Origin: Rugalucina vietnamica | Lineage: Eukaryota; Mollusca; Bivalvia; Lucinida; Lucinidae | Direction of reading: 5' to 3' | NCBI GenBank assembly: GCA_964017185.1 | Contig: OZ024883.1 | Location: forward strand, 42,152,395 to 42,216,394 | Length of the DNA stretch: 64,000 bases | Shown here: positions 10,613 through 21,995 of the stretch, in pieces | How the letters are laid out: each line of letters begins with the position of its first letter | Position numbering within the stretch: the stretch's first letter is position 1 | Program-made: the position numbers and the translations under genes | The notes under the pieces: model-generated | Databases searched by the model: none | Seen by the model: the letters and a program-made list of their open reading frames with translations, nothing else | What the model was told of the DNA's origin: nothing

Positions 10613-11208
10613 GTTTTCACATAGAAAACAAATTCTAGTTGAGATATGTCATAGCCTCTTACAAGCCTATGGCACCTCTTTCAAGCCTGTGGAGATATGA
10701 CACCTCTTTCAAGCTTATGGAGATATGCAACAACCTCTTTTAAGCTTATGGAGATATGCCACAGCCTCTTTTAAGCGTATGGAGATATGCCACCTTTTTC
10801 AAGCATATGGAGATATGACATCTCTTTTAAGCTTATGGAGATATGCCACAACCTCTTTTAAGCTTATGGAGATATGCCACAACCTCTTTCAAGCCTATGG
10901 AGATATGACACTTCTTTCAAGCCTATGGCGATATGCCACAACCTCTTTTAAGCCTATGGAGCTATGACACTTCTTTCAAGCTTATGGAGATATGCCACCT
11001 TTTCCAAGCGTATAGAGATATGGCATCTTTTTTTAGCTTATGGATATATGCCACAACCTCTTTTAAGCTTATTGAGATATGCCACAACCTCTTTCAAGCT
11101 TATGGAGATATGCCACAACCACTTTCAAGCTTATGGAAATATGACACCTCTTTCAAGCTTATGGAGATATGCCACAACCTCTTTTAAGCCTGTGGAAATA
11201 TGACACCT

Positions 11209-11392
11209 CAGGGATAAATCTGGAAGGGGCCCTGTGCTAAAAGGCCCATAATTTGTCCAAAAGGCCCCTTTTATAGAAAGGTATGCGCTCTTTTCACAAT
11301 GTAACTGTATAGGGAGTTGTTGTTGTGGCCCAAAAATGTTAATGAAATTAGTCAAAAAGGCCCATTGTGTTTGCCGGCCAGAATTATCCTTG
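11209..11392. mobile_element. Small MITE inserted in the minisatellite
   Basis: Imperfect TIRs CAGGGATAAATCTGG / CCAGAATTATCCTTG bound 184 bp, and flanking CACCT (11204-11208, 11393-11397) is a 5-bp target duplication of the array unit. The TIR style is hAT-like but the duplication length is not, so the superfamily is open. Confidence 0.6.
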
Positions 11393-12288
11393 CACCTCTT
11401 TCAAGCGTATAGAGATATGCCACAACCACTTTCAAGGTTATGGAGATATGCCACCTCTTTCAAGCTTATGGAGATATGCCACAACCTCTTTCAAGCTTAT
11501 GGAGATATACCACAGCCACTTTCAAGCTTATTGAGATATGCCACCTCTTTCAAGCTTATGGAGACATGCCACAACCTCTTTTAAGCCTATAGAGATCTGA
11601 CACTTCTTTCAAGCTTATGGAGATATGCCACCTTTTTCAAGCGTATGGAGATATGACATCTCTTTTTAGCTTATGGAGATATGACACTTCTTTCAAGCCT
11701 ATGGAGATATGCCAAAACCTCTTTTAAGCTTATGGAGATATGCCACCTCTTTCAAGCCTATGGAGATATGCCACCTCTTTTAAGCTTATGGAGATATGCC
11801 ACAACCTTTTTTAAGCTCACCTGAACTGCAGGCTGACCAGATGAGCTTCTTATAGTATCCCTGTTAGTTTAAAAAATTAGTTTTTAGCTAATCTGGCCAT
11901 ACAACATTCTTAGCTTCTGGCTGTAAACCTTATTAGAAACCCTTATGACAAATTTTCTCATTGCAACCCATGTTTTATCCAGAAATGGGTGTGGGTGCAG
12001 TGTACCAAGAACATATTTAAAGCTTTCCTTCCTCCAATTACATTTTTAATATAAAAAAATAGTAAATTATTTTTATGGTACATTAGATGCCAGACAATTT
12101 ATAATGGAGTTCTGCTTATAAAATCTTCCTGAAAATTGCAAATCAATACACAAACATTTAAAGTTTGTCTGAAATTCTTAATAGATTTGAGTTTAAAAGC
12201 ATGATATACAAAAGTTCTGCTTGATGACAATAAGAAAGTCTTGTGAACATGTTTTTGATAGTTTTGATGAAAAGATTGAGAACTTAAA

Positions 12289-12546
12289 CATTACGAAAAC
12301 TTACCCATGCAATAAAAAAGCAATTTTTGATGCTGTAAAAATGGAAAATTTCATTGGAAAATTTTCGATGTTTTCAATATACTATTTCAAAATATTGATT
12401 GTGGGTACATGTTAGAGCCGCCTTGGCGAGGTGGTTCTAACAAGTACCCACAATCTATGTTTTGGTTGAAAAATAAGAAAATTAGGTATACCCCTGTGAA
12501 CCCCAGTTTTACTATATATACATTACACAGACATGTTTTCATGATG
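12289..12546. mobile_element. CATTACGAAAAC MITE with central hairpin, copy 1
   Basis: Terminal repeats CATTACGAAAACTTACCC / ACATGTTTTCATGATG. The core hairpin is GATTGTGGGTACATGTTAGA ... TCTAACAAGTACCCACAATC. Copies 2 and 3 are at 38471 and 43803. Confidence 0.75.
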
Positions 12547-12548
12547 AA

Positions 12549-12650
12549 CATGGCAAGTTTTACATCCATGGTTATCAACTGAACATGGTAAGTTTTACGT
12601 CCATGGTTATCAACTGAACATGGCAAGTTTTACGTCATTGGTTATTAACA
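12549..12650. repeat. 38-bp tandem triplet
   Basis: Three units beginning CATGGCAAGTTTTAC and containing CCATGGTTATCAACTGAA, immediately after the preceding MITE. Confidence 0.85.
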
Positions 12651-12922
12651 GACAGTTTTCCTAGCAATAGCAATACTGTTCAAGACTTAAGTTGTCAGAT
12701 TACCAGTACATAGTGCGCATTCTTTAGACAATAATCTGGCAAATGCTGTTCTTGAATCAGCAAAAGAGGAAGAAATATTTTTTTATGACTAAATCTTCAT
12801 AAAATCGCCCCACTTAGGAGGTGTTTTTGGCATGCTACTAATGTGCTATGATTCTCAAATTTAACAATTTTCTAAACTCGTGACACTGCATCACCTATAA
12901 ACTTGGAGCAACTGATTAGATT

Positions 12923-13343
12923 TTAGCTCACCTGATCCAAAGGCTCACAAGGTGAGCTTACAGGATGGGACACCTTTATTTTTCATTCTTGTGGGTACGT
13001 AACAAAAGGACAACCATAAAATCTAGGATGAGTCTAAATTTGGCCAGACCAACTACATGTACTCACTGCTGAGTTAGCTGCTCTTGATCATTTGAAAAAA
13101 TGGTATTTAGGCAACTCTAATGGCTTCCTTTTTGTTCCAGTCATTCTTGGCAGTACCATAATATCTCAAATGAGATCCAGTTTGACCATATTTGGCCTCA
13201 GACTACAGAGTTAGGCGTCCTTTAGCTCCTGAAAAAAAAAATCCCCATAGGGTTGTTCTGTAATGAAAAAATTGTTTGACCACTCTAGTTTAATTTGTTG
13301 GTTCTCAGGTAAGCGATTGTTGCCATTTGGACTTCTTGTTTAA
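12923..13343 (+). mobile_element. Short Helitron-like element (AGCTCACC family)
   Basis: Starts TTAGCTCACCTGATCC with a palindromic partner AAGGTGAGCTT. Ends CTCAGGTAAGCG followed by TTGGACTTCTTG, the usual 3' end of this family. It lacks the tandem core present in the copies at 33847 and 35868. A truncated head of the family lies at about 11814-11860 and another remnant at about 15306. Confidence 0.65.
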
Positions 13344-13423
13344 TCAGATCTTGAATAAAATGCCATCACTTCTGCTATTGCCGGTAGAATGTTCTAGAAT
13401 CAGTAAGAGCTTAACCCATATAT

Positions 13424-13632
13424 GACGAATAGAATTTCCCATCATTATCATTTGGGTAAGTCAACTTTCAGTTTTAGGGGCTTCAGGGGTGATTTTGAAA
13501 TTTTATTCCATTTTTCAATGAAATACCTCTAAGCAAACCGAATAGCCCCAGATGGGACGCCACGTTCTGCGGCGGCACATCTGGAGCTATACTGTTTGCC
13601 TATGCCCACAAAAGGGACGCCAGGCTTAAATG
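13424..13632 (-). mobile_element. CCCCAGATGGGACG hairpin repeat, copy 1
   Basis: Contains GCCCCAGATGGGACGCC facing GGCACATCTGGAGC around a short loop, plus flanks shared in reverse with 61975-62195. MITE-like; no coding. Confidence 0.65.
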
Positions 13633-14302
13633 AGTTAACTAGGCTATTAGTTCAAAAACAGGAAGACATGCATTTTTCTTACAGATCTGAGTTTGATTCT
13701 TAATGATTCCATTAGCTCAGAGAATCAGTTATTGATTTTCTGAGTTTTAAAAAGATTGGCCGGCATAAGTTCTAACCATCAATGCTGAGCCCTTTACCGG
13801 TCTTCACTGTTTGACATTTAATTTTGTGTATCTTCAAATTATAGTTCAGTCCCTGTGAATAGTTGCATTTTAAAGTTGATTTACCGTTATAGAAAGTACA
13901 GCTTAATACATGCACATGGTTATGCAAACAGAAAATGTCCGAATATTCAAGAATTATATGGCTGTTATTGATTTTCGACTATCCGGGTGATTAGCTGCAT
14001 GAATCTTCTGTTTTTAGTCATTATCTGATGAAGCTTCTGTCAGAGCATATCAGCCAGCATGTTGTCTTCGAGAATTTCTGTTTAAAGCTTTCTAGTAATT
14101 ACCATTAAAGGTTATTGGTAAATTCTAGAAAGTTTGTTGAAACTATAACTGGTATGAGTTTGGTGTTTTATCCAGAACACAGTTATCTCATCTTGGGAAT
14201 TACAGGAATAACAAAAAAGTCATTAAAAGTGAAGTAAAACTAAAACTCAACCTCTCCAGGAAATTCCATTTTGCACTACAACTAAAAATGGTTGAACACA
14301 GG

Positions 14303-14545
14303 GATGATTCAAATGATGCTACCTGTGCATACCATCACATTACACAGTACTTTGCATACCATCACATGCAAAACGCTGCTGTCGTCTGAGTATATGGTTG
14401 AATGTCGTAAATATAATGCTAGTGATTTTGCTGTCATCCGAGACATGATACGACTGTCAATATACTCGGACCACAGCTGGTTTTTGCATGTGATGGTATA
14501 CAAAATACTCGGGCGACAGCACAGGTAGCATCATTTGAATCAACG
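14303..14545. mobile_element. Palindromic MITE with GATTCAAATGATGCTACCTG ends
   Basis: Left end GATTCAAATGATGCTACCTG is inverted at the right end (CAGGTAGCATCATTTGAATC). Inner arms ACCATCACATGCAAAA and TTTTTGCATGTGATGGT are also inverted, so nearly the whole 240 bp could fold back. Confidence 0.8.
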
Positions 14546-15949
14546 ATTTCAGGGTAGAAAAGAAAATCGTAATAGCTCTGTACTGATTATCTCCCTTCCA
14601 TTAAGAAATATAAGCAAGCATTTACAAGTTATATGAATCAGATAAGTATGTTAATAAGTACTGATAAAAGTTATTGCCTTTATTCTGATAAGATTTATAT
14701 GATTACTGAATTAGTATTTCATTACATGTGTTGGTTGAAGCACTAAAGTTTGAACAACATGGATTAATACATGCATGCTTTTATAGGGTAATTTCAAAGT
14801 TGGGGTTAGTAATATTTTTTCATTTAGCCAATTATTTTTTTTAATGTAAGATTATGAAAAGTGGTGTAAACTTTCCTTTTCTATTTTAAGTTATTAAATG
14901 TACATGTATTACTTTCCCAAGAAAGACTGGGTTTGTTTAATATAGTGTTCCAACAGATTGCTTTAAAATGTGGATGCCAGAATAGCTTTTGTTTGTGTCC
15001 ATTTTATGGCTATGACACTTTTATGCTAATCCACGGGGACTCTGTCTAGATGCATTAACATGACCAAGTTAAGGCTATTGTATGAAAGATTTTATACATT
15101 TATGGTTTTATCATAGGGGAATCTATTAATTGTGGCTTAAATTTCTTAATATATTACTGTGAGATTAAGGGAAGAAAACAAAGAAAACATCGTGGAATAT
15201 ATTTTCATATTACAGTAACATAAAGTGATGTATGTAAGTTACATTGTACATGTAACTGAATATTTACAAAGCTTTCCTTTTTTTTCTTTTTTTTTTTTTT
15301 TAATTAGCTCACCCGAGCTGTCATCCATCCATTGTTGTTCAACCATGGTGGTATAAGGACATGTTTTTATTGTCATATATACCATTGCCCAGTTGTTCAA
15401 GACCTCAACTTGTTAAGTAAAATGCCGACTAATATATATACATAAGCAAATACTGTGTTATTTTTTGTTGTTAAAATGTGAGAATCCTTTGCATATTTGT
15501 AATATTCATGTTTGAAATTTCAACAAATCATCAATTAACGATGTCATTAATTTTGAACAACTGGCAGGCACTTCCAGGACTGTTGGGCCTTTTGTTAAAA
15601 TATTATTTAAGACAAGACAAACTATTGCTCTTTAGAAAGCTGCAGGCAATATTTTATTAAGAAAAAAATGAGGAAAGAATTAATCTACAGAGATTTGATA
15701 TGTCTGATATAATATTGTTTGGCTGTAACTAATTTCCTGAACCCTATGAGGAATATTGTCTGAGAAAATATTCAGAGAAATCATATTCATATTGTGCTGC
15801 TATTTAAGGTTTCAGACTTTTAGACTAGATATAATAGCTTTTTTGTAATGTTGTTTAATATCACAGCCATATCATACAGATACAACCATAACTACAGGGA
15901 GCTTAAATGTTTTGTGAAGGACAACATGGTGACAGTAGGTTTCAAGCCC

Positions 15950-16515
15950 TTGACTTCTTGCTTTATTATTTCCCGGGAAACGGTCAATTTGTACACCGCC
16001 GGTGCTCCATGGAAAGAGAAATTGACGGTTTCCGGTGTAGGAGTTGTTGGGTCAAATCCAAGGTTTATGTTGTACCCGAATGTGTTCGAGGTAAGTTTTT
16101 TTTCTTTCCTCCCTGTACCTAAAAATCCGAGAATGTCAGATGATGGGCTAATGAATAAAGACCATGCATTCAAAAAAGCATGCACAAAAACATACAATTT
16201 ATCCACATATCGTTTTTCGGGTTTATGAAACCCTGGTCAAAACTTGTGTTATGGGACAAAAAGTGATTCAATTTTCCAATGTAGCCATCCCAAGTTTGAT
16301 CTGATAGCCTCGAATTACAACAGAAGTTAATAATGCGTAATTTACTTGGAAAATTAGTAAGAGAAAATTAAAATGGGTGAACCATGGGTCATTTTTTCAA
16401 AAGTGTACCAATTGATGATCGGTGTGAAATTTAACTAATGGGAAATTGTTTTGTTAATGATATATGTATCAACAATGTAACATACATCTATTCTATAATA
16501 GAACTCAGGTCGACA
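15950..16515 (+). repeat. Left arm of large decayed inverted repeat
   Basis: CCCGGGAAACGGTCAATTTG, AAAAATCCGAGAATGTCAGA and AGTGTACCAATTGATGATCG occur here in this order. They recur inverted on the right at about 20800-20860, 20700-20735 and 20410-20455. A direct duplicate of the last block is at 17146-17268. Confidence 0.5.
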
Positions 16516-17879
16516 GAAGTTTTTCCATCAAGTTATTCCATAGACGGAATGATTTCCGTCGATATTCCGTGAGACCTCCATACCGACGGAAATGCATTCT
16601 ATTGAGCTCTTCGTTGAAGATGAAAAATCATAGAAGACACCAAAGAAATGAAAAAACATGTTGTGTTTTATCTGTTTTGACTCATAGGACTTGATTTATA
16701 AATATTCCAGTTGTAAAAGAACTTAGATTCATAAAAAATAAAATAAAAAAAAAAAAAAAAAAAAAAAACTTCGTGTTTTCTATGGAAAATATGTATTATG
16801 TCTATAAATAGATAAGGGGAGACTACTGTAGAATATGGTTCATAAAGTAGAAAATCGATTGTTTTTGCAAATTCATTGAAATTCTGCAGGGATTGCATGT
16901 GTTTACGAAAAGAATCATGCTACTTCTACGAAAATATACCAAAAATTCTAACAATTATCACCTAATAATGCATCTGAATGCTTCTTTCGACATTAGTTTA
17001 AACGGAACTAATGCTAAGCTGGCACGGGAGAGGAGCGGGGTCATGGAGTGTATTGGAGTGCAGGTTAGCAAGCTGATCTAGTTATTCCAGTATTGCTATA
17101 TTGAATATTAGAAGGAGAAATGTAAAACACGAGAACCTTTTTTTTTTCAAAAGTGTACCAATTGACGATCGGTGTGAAATTTAATTAATGGGAAATTGTT
17201 TTGTTAATGCTGTATCAACTATGTAACAAACTTCTATTATGAAATAAATCTCAGGCTGACAAATGTCACAAAAGATTTGTTTGTTGCTAAATACGTCCTA
17301 CAATTATGGCTATGTGTATTAAGCTTTTAAGTATGGCACCCAAGTAACCAACATTAGTTTATATGTATGGATGGTTTGACCACTGTTTATGGACAGGATC
17401 AGGCTTTTTAAGCGGTTCAAAAGTAATCGTGTAGTCGGTCAGTCAGAAATACTTTTTAGGCGCAAGCAGTCATTCCCTTGGGCAGGGGCCCAATATCAGA
17501 AAGATATAATAAGAATTGAATGATGGAGCTGCAATTTTAATCCAATCTCTAGTCTTGCATATTGTTTTAAATAACATGTTTTATTAGAGAAACAATGATA
17601 TATACATCTACAAAAATAGCATGTTGAAACAGGATTAGACAGAAAGCTCTATGACTTATATATGGAATGCACGGTATCTCTAATATATGTGATATGGTTG
17701 TAATAAAGAGAGAGCAATGAAGATATGAGATGTATGAAGTGTCGGCCGGAACCTCTATTGTGTGCATTTTGGAATGGAATTTCATGCATTTAATGGATGT
17801 ATCATGTGGGGGACGTTTAGTATACATGTTTGTGGTTTTTAACTAAATCTTCCTGACTTGACGATATACTCTTGTACTT

Positions 17880-18480
17880 GTGAGAACATTTTTTCGTTTG
17901 CTATGTCTGTTAGTCCGTCATTTCCGCTTGAATAGGTGGATTATGGATGCATCCTTAAATTCTTGTGGGATAGCCTCCTACCTCCACATACAGTGAAAAA
18001 AAAACTATGTCAGTTTCTTTGCCATGCGTAGTCCTCCAGCCTTATGAACCTCGGCACGAATTGCATCTGCACCCGGAACTTTGTCAGAAGACAGTTGTTG
18101 AACAGCTTTTCTTGTTTCCATGACGGTTGGAAATTCGAACAGAACATTGCACTCTATCTGTGGAAGTCTGTCGATTGTATCCTCATTGATGCTTGATGGT
18201 CGATTCAGTACACTATAGAAGTGTTCTGTCCACCTTTTCAAGATAGCTTCTTTATCTTCGAAAAGAGTGATTCCATCTGCACTGAGATATGTGGTGGCCC
18301 CAGAGCTTTTTGGACCATAAATGTTTTTCAGTGCATCATGAAATTTCTTCATGACCTTTCTGTCCGCAAAAGACTTAATTTATTCTGTTTTCTCCGCAGC
18401 CAGGAATCTTGCATGTCCCTAAGCTTGGCCTGGACTGACTTACAAATGTTGCTGTAGGCTGCCTTATTGGCAATATTGTT
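17880..18480 (-). mobile_element. LINE (non-LTR retrotransposon) fragment, minus strand
   Basis: Translating the minus strand gives LRDMQDSWLRRKQNKL, then after a frameshift near 18375-18385 SFADRKVMKKFHDALKNIYG, DGITLFEDKEAILKRWTEHF, PSSINEDTIDRLPQ and QLSSDKVPGADAIRAEVHKA. This is the linker between endonuclease and reverse transcriptase and the first RT block of a LINE ORF2. It continues, after a gap and another frame change, as IPQEFKDASIIHLFKRK followed by a stop near 17925. Endonuclease, the catalytic YADD block and tail are absent. The clade (RTE- or Jockey-like) cannot be fixed from this piece. Confidence 0.8.
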
Positions 18481-19043
18481 TTTTAATTAGGCCTATTTTT
18501 TTTTTTTTTTTTGTTTTTTTTTGTTTTTTTTTTTTGTTTTTTTTTGGCTGCTTCCCGGCCCAACCAAGTTTAAACAACCCGAAGCCAGTAGGATTAGAAT
18601 CTAGGACCTCTCGATTCGCGCTCCCCTGTAAGTTCTGTAATATGATACTCATTTTTTTCTTTTTTGCAGGATGGAGCAGATCATCGAATTTTCGTCTGTG
18701 ACCTGTGCGATAGGCAATACATGCATGTCTTTCTTCTATTCGGGAAGTCAAATGTATATGATTAGATTTCAGTTAACAAGGGCGTCACATGCTTCAACCA
18801 ATTTGTCCCTGCCTACAGAACTTGTGCTGCAAGGAGCTGTTGTAAGACTTACATGGGAAAACCCTTGAATCGGTGTTCAGATTGGCAATCAGTGTGATTA
18901 TCATTAGAATGGTAAAATGCAATATTACCAAATGAGTTATCAAAAGCAGGATGGATAAATTAGTTCTGTTACTGGTAGTTTTTCCTTTAACATGTGAACT
19001 TATTTCTATCACGAGATATTAACCATCAGCAATAATTCGTTAT

Positions 19044-19903
19044 TAGCTCGCCTGCACGAAGTGCATAGAGCTATTGTAGTCACCTCGGTCGTGCGCGTTT
19101 ACGTTTACGTGTGCGTCCGCGTCCGCGTCACACTTTCGGTTAAAGTTTTTTAAAAGTCTATATCTCTTGACCATGTTGATGGATCAAGTTGATACTTAGC
19201 ATGTTGCTAGATATTGGTCTGAAGTTTTACGCAGTACCATCATGACCCACCCTGGGTGACCTTGAGGTCAAGGTCACAGACTTAGAAATTTTGTGTTTAA
19301 GTTTTTGGTTAAAGTTTTTTAAAAGTCTATATCTCTTGACCATGTTGATGGATCAAGTTGATACTTTGCATGTTGCTAGATATTGGTCTGAAGTTTTACG
19401 CAGTACCATCATGACCCACCCTGGGTGACCTTGAGGTCAAGGTCACAGACTTAGAAATTTTGTGTTTAAGTTTTTGGTTAAAGTTTTTGTAAGTCTATAT
19501 CTCTTGACCATATTGATGGATTGAGTTGATACTTTGCATGTTGCTAGATATTGGTCTGAAGTTTTATGCAGTACCATCATGACCCACTCTCGGTGACCTT
19601 GAGGTCAAGGTCACAGACTTAGAAATTTTGTGTTTAACTTTTTGATTTAAGTTTTTGTAAGTCTATATCTCTGGACCATGTTGATTGATCGAGTTGATAC
19701 TTTGCATTTTGGTAGATATTGGTCTGAAGTTTTATGCAGTACCATCATAACCTACCCTGGGTGACCTTGAGGTCAAGGTCACAGACTGGTTAAAGTCTAA
19801 ATCTCTTGAACATGTTGATGGATAAAGTTGATACTTGCATGTTGATAGATATTGGTCTCAGGTTTTATGACCTTGAGGTCAGGGTCACGGGACAGCTCTT
19901 ATA
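19044..19903 (+). mobile_element. Helitron-like element (AGCTCGCC family), copy 1
   Basis: Starts TAGCTCGCCTGCACGAAGTG. The core is five units of about 170 bp with AAGTCTATATCTCTTGACCA and GACCTTGAGGTCAAGGTCAC, and the end is GGGACAGCTCTTAT. No coding capacity. Second copy at 30349. Confidence 0.75.
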
Positions 19904-20039
19904 TAACACCTGCAATCTTGAATAGTTTAAGCTGTTTCTGGTACCTATAATCTCGTGTTCACATAAACCATATTTATCGAGACAAAAACAAAAGGGACTG
20001 TCCGACTGGGTGTCTATACTGACGTTAAGCAGCAAGTTG

Positions 20040-20870
20040 CTCCACTGAGTTAGTATTGGTTAAATTGTACGCCCTATCATCAATTAGCACACCCACAGAA
20101 ATTAAGCGTGAAGATTATAATCATTTAAGTTTTTGCAAGTGAAATACTTATAAGACAGCTTAAGATGTGTAGTGTAACTTGTAATGGCAAGGTGAAAGTC
20201 AGAGTATTGGATAAACGGTTCATATGACAATGACTTTGGGCAATTTCTAAATCTATGCGACAGTGTAGCATAAGCAGGCATGAAAATGGTACAAAAAGAG
20301 AAGCAACACTATTTCCTAAAGGAATTTTGTCCTCAAAGAACACAACATGCATCAAAGTAGTGATATCTCGGTTCTTATTTTAATTTATAATCATGATAGC
20401 ATTGCAAATGTATTAGTTAAATTGCACTCCAGTCGTCAATTGGTACGCTTGTATAATTTTGGTTCCAATTTCTTGTAACCAAAGGTTATTTTTTACACAC
20501 AATACCTTAAACCAATAATGTGTACTCTAAACTTGGTAGTTTATTTTTAACACCGCACGTGGAATGTGTACACGGCGTAATTCTGGCATTTTTAGACATG
20601 TACATTCACTAAATAACCCAGTATTTCAAACGCGAAAACTGATTACTACATACTTTTATAAAGTTTTCATGTAATACGAGTTCCTGTAAAATCCCCAATA
20701 ACAGGTGCATCATCTGACATTCTCCGATTTTTGAATGGATTTAGAATAAGGAAAATATTTTACCTTGAACTGGTTGACCCAGTAAAATTCCCACTATTTA
20801 CGTCGGTCAACTCCGGCACCGGAAATTGTCCGTTTCCCAGGCGTGTATTTAGCCTCCATGCTGTGCTTTT
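20040..20870 (-). repeat. Right arm of large decayed inverted repeat
   Basis: Inverted counterpart of 15950-16515. It ends about 65 bp before exon 5, so the exon sits at the edge of the structure. A second, weaker copy of the inner block is at 20049-20095. Confidence 0.5.
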
Positions 20871-20936
20871 CTTTTTAAAATTTTTTTCATGGTTTTATTT
20901 TATCAAAGACATTACTTGTATTTCGCTCTGTTTCAG

Positions 20937-21017
20937 TCATCAGCTAGAAGTTCTGTTTGACGACAACAAGACAACGAGGAAGAACCAGAATATACACCTC
21001 AGATACAGCATTATTAC
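20937..21017 (+). CDS. IQCJ-SCHIP1: SCHIP1 homologue, coding exon 5
   Basis: Eighty-one bases entering in phase 2 and leaving in phase 2 (ATT AC|GTAAGT). It encodes (N)HQLEVLFDDNKTTRKNQNI and then HLRYSII. HQLEVLFDDN aligns with HQLAMDAENN of human IQCJ, and the exon leads directly into the second IQ motif, as IQCJ does. The acceptor CTCTGTTTCAG is strong. The last 26 bases of the exon, with the donor, form the first unit of a 49-bp tandem array, so several near-identical GTAAGTG donors follow. Reading past the true donor meets an immediate in-frame TAA (ATT ACG TAA). Confidence 0.85.
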
Positions 21018-21372
21018 GTAAGTGAAATGTATTAACAATGATACACCTCAGATACAGCATTATTATGTAAGTGAAATGTATTAACAATGATACACCTCAG
21101 ATACAGCATTATTATGTAAGTGAAATGTATTAACAATGATACACCTCAGATACAGCATTATTATGTAAGTGAAATGTATTAACAATGATACACCTCAGAT
21201 ACAGCATTATTACATAAGTGAAATGTATTAACAATGATACACCTCAGATACAGCATTATTATGTAAGTGAAATGTATTAACAATGATACACCTCAGATAC
21301 AGCATTATTTCGTAAGTGAAATGTATTAACAATGATATCACCTCAGATATAGCATTATTACTTAAGTCCAAC
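20992..21372. repeat. 49-bp array of exon 5 end plus splice donor
   Basis: Eight head-to-tail units starting at 20992, 21041, 21090, 21139, 21188, 21237, 21286 and about 21335. Each unit carries CACCTCAGATACAGCATTAT (exonic in unit 1), a donor-like GTAAGTGAAATG, and ATTAACAATG. Units 1-4, 6 and 7 keep the donor GT. Unit 5 reads CATAAG and unit 8 CTTAAG, so both have lost it. Very low divergence between units suggests recent amplification. Confidence 0.95.
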
Positions 21373-21727
21373 ATATTATTAACAGAAATATTACCATGCC
21401 CGTAAGTTTGATCGGTTACAGTCATGTCCATTTGGTATACAAGGGGGTTCAATATCAGTTTCTGTGCTTGGCATATTTCTTACGCAAGGTTTTGTCTGGG
21501 CTATGCACTATGTAGTGGTAAACTGCCTTTGTAAGGTTGCTCAGCTAGAGGGTATGGCTAGGCACAGGATATTGATTTTTAATGTCTACAAGCAAATTAA
21601 ATGTCCCAATTTTCTTCTGAGTCACTGAGAGATTCCGAAATGGGATTTCTGGGGGATTTGCGGCTATTTATTTTTCTGCTAAACACCAAACATCAATGTT
21701 CTGTGGGAAATAAATTCAATAACTGAA

Positions 21728-21995
21728 TTTGTTTGTTTGAATTGATGCTTTACATCCCAGTCAACAGCAATGGTCATGTCGGGACGTTGCCTCCATTTTA
21801 TGGGACTTTTACCCCATGACACTCGGCATGTGCTTCATAGATATTACCACCCAAGCAAACCAATAAGGCTTATATGTAACCACTAACCAGTCAGATGGTC
21901 AGTAGCTTTGCCTGGATGCACAGGCAGCCCAGCTATTTCTCCTTGGCCCCAATGGGCAGGGATAACTGAGTGAATGTTTTGGCTGAGGTCACTCA
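21728..21995 (+). mobile_element. SINE-type repeat body
   Basis: TTTACATCCCAGTCAACAGC, CATGTCGGGAC, CCTCCATTTTATGGGACTTT and, later, TAGCTTTGCCTGGATGCACA match 39985-40330 in order and, inverted, 32845-33066. The tRNA head is missing here. Confidence 0.6.

Larger units (their letters stand above)
8755..11818. repeat. 28-31-bp minisatellite, interrupted twice
   Basis: Units are close to TTTCAAGCTTATGGAGATAT plus GCCACCTC or GCCACAACCTC. Blocks are 8755-9308, about 10638-11204 and 11393-11818. Continuous frames through it (for example 8717-9424) give a repeated FQAYGDMPPLSSLW peptide; these are repeat translations, not a gene. A Helitron-like element and a small MITE are inserted in the array. 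Confidence 0.95.
6209..20936 (+). other. Intron 4 (14.7 kb) of the SCHIP1 homologue
   Basis: Spans GTAAGT after exon 4 to CTGTTTCAG before exon 5. It carries a tRNA SINE, the 28-31-bp minisatellite with its inserted Helitron-like element, MITEs, a LINE fragment and a further Helitron-like element, each listed separately. The stretches 6880-8750, 11865-12285, 13640-14300, 14550-15840 and 17270-17870 show only AT-rich sequence in which I recognise nothing. Confidence 0.75.

Noticed and set aside
15848-16228. Overlapping frames on both strands of up to 126 codons
   Set aside because: They coincide with the arm of the decayed inverted repeat; equal openness on both strands suggests no coding.
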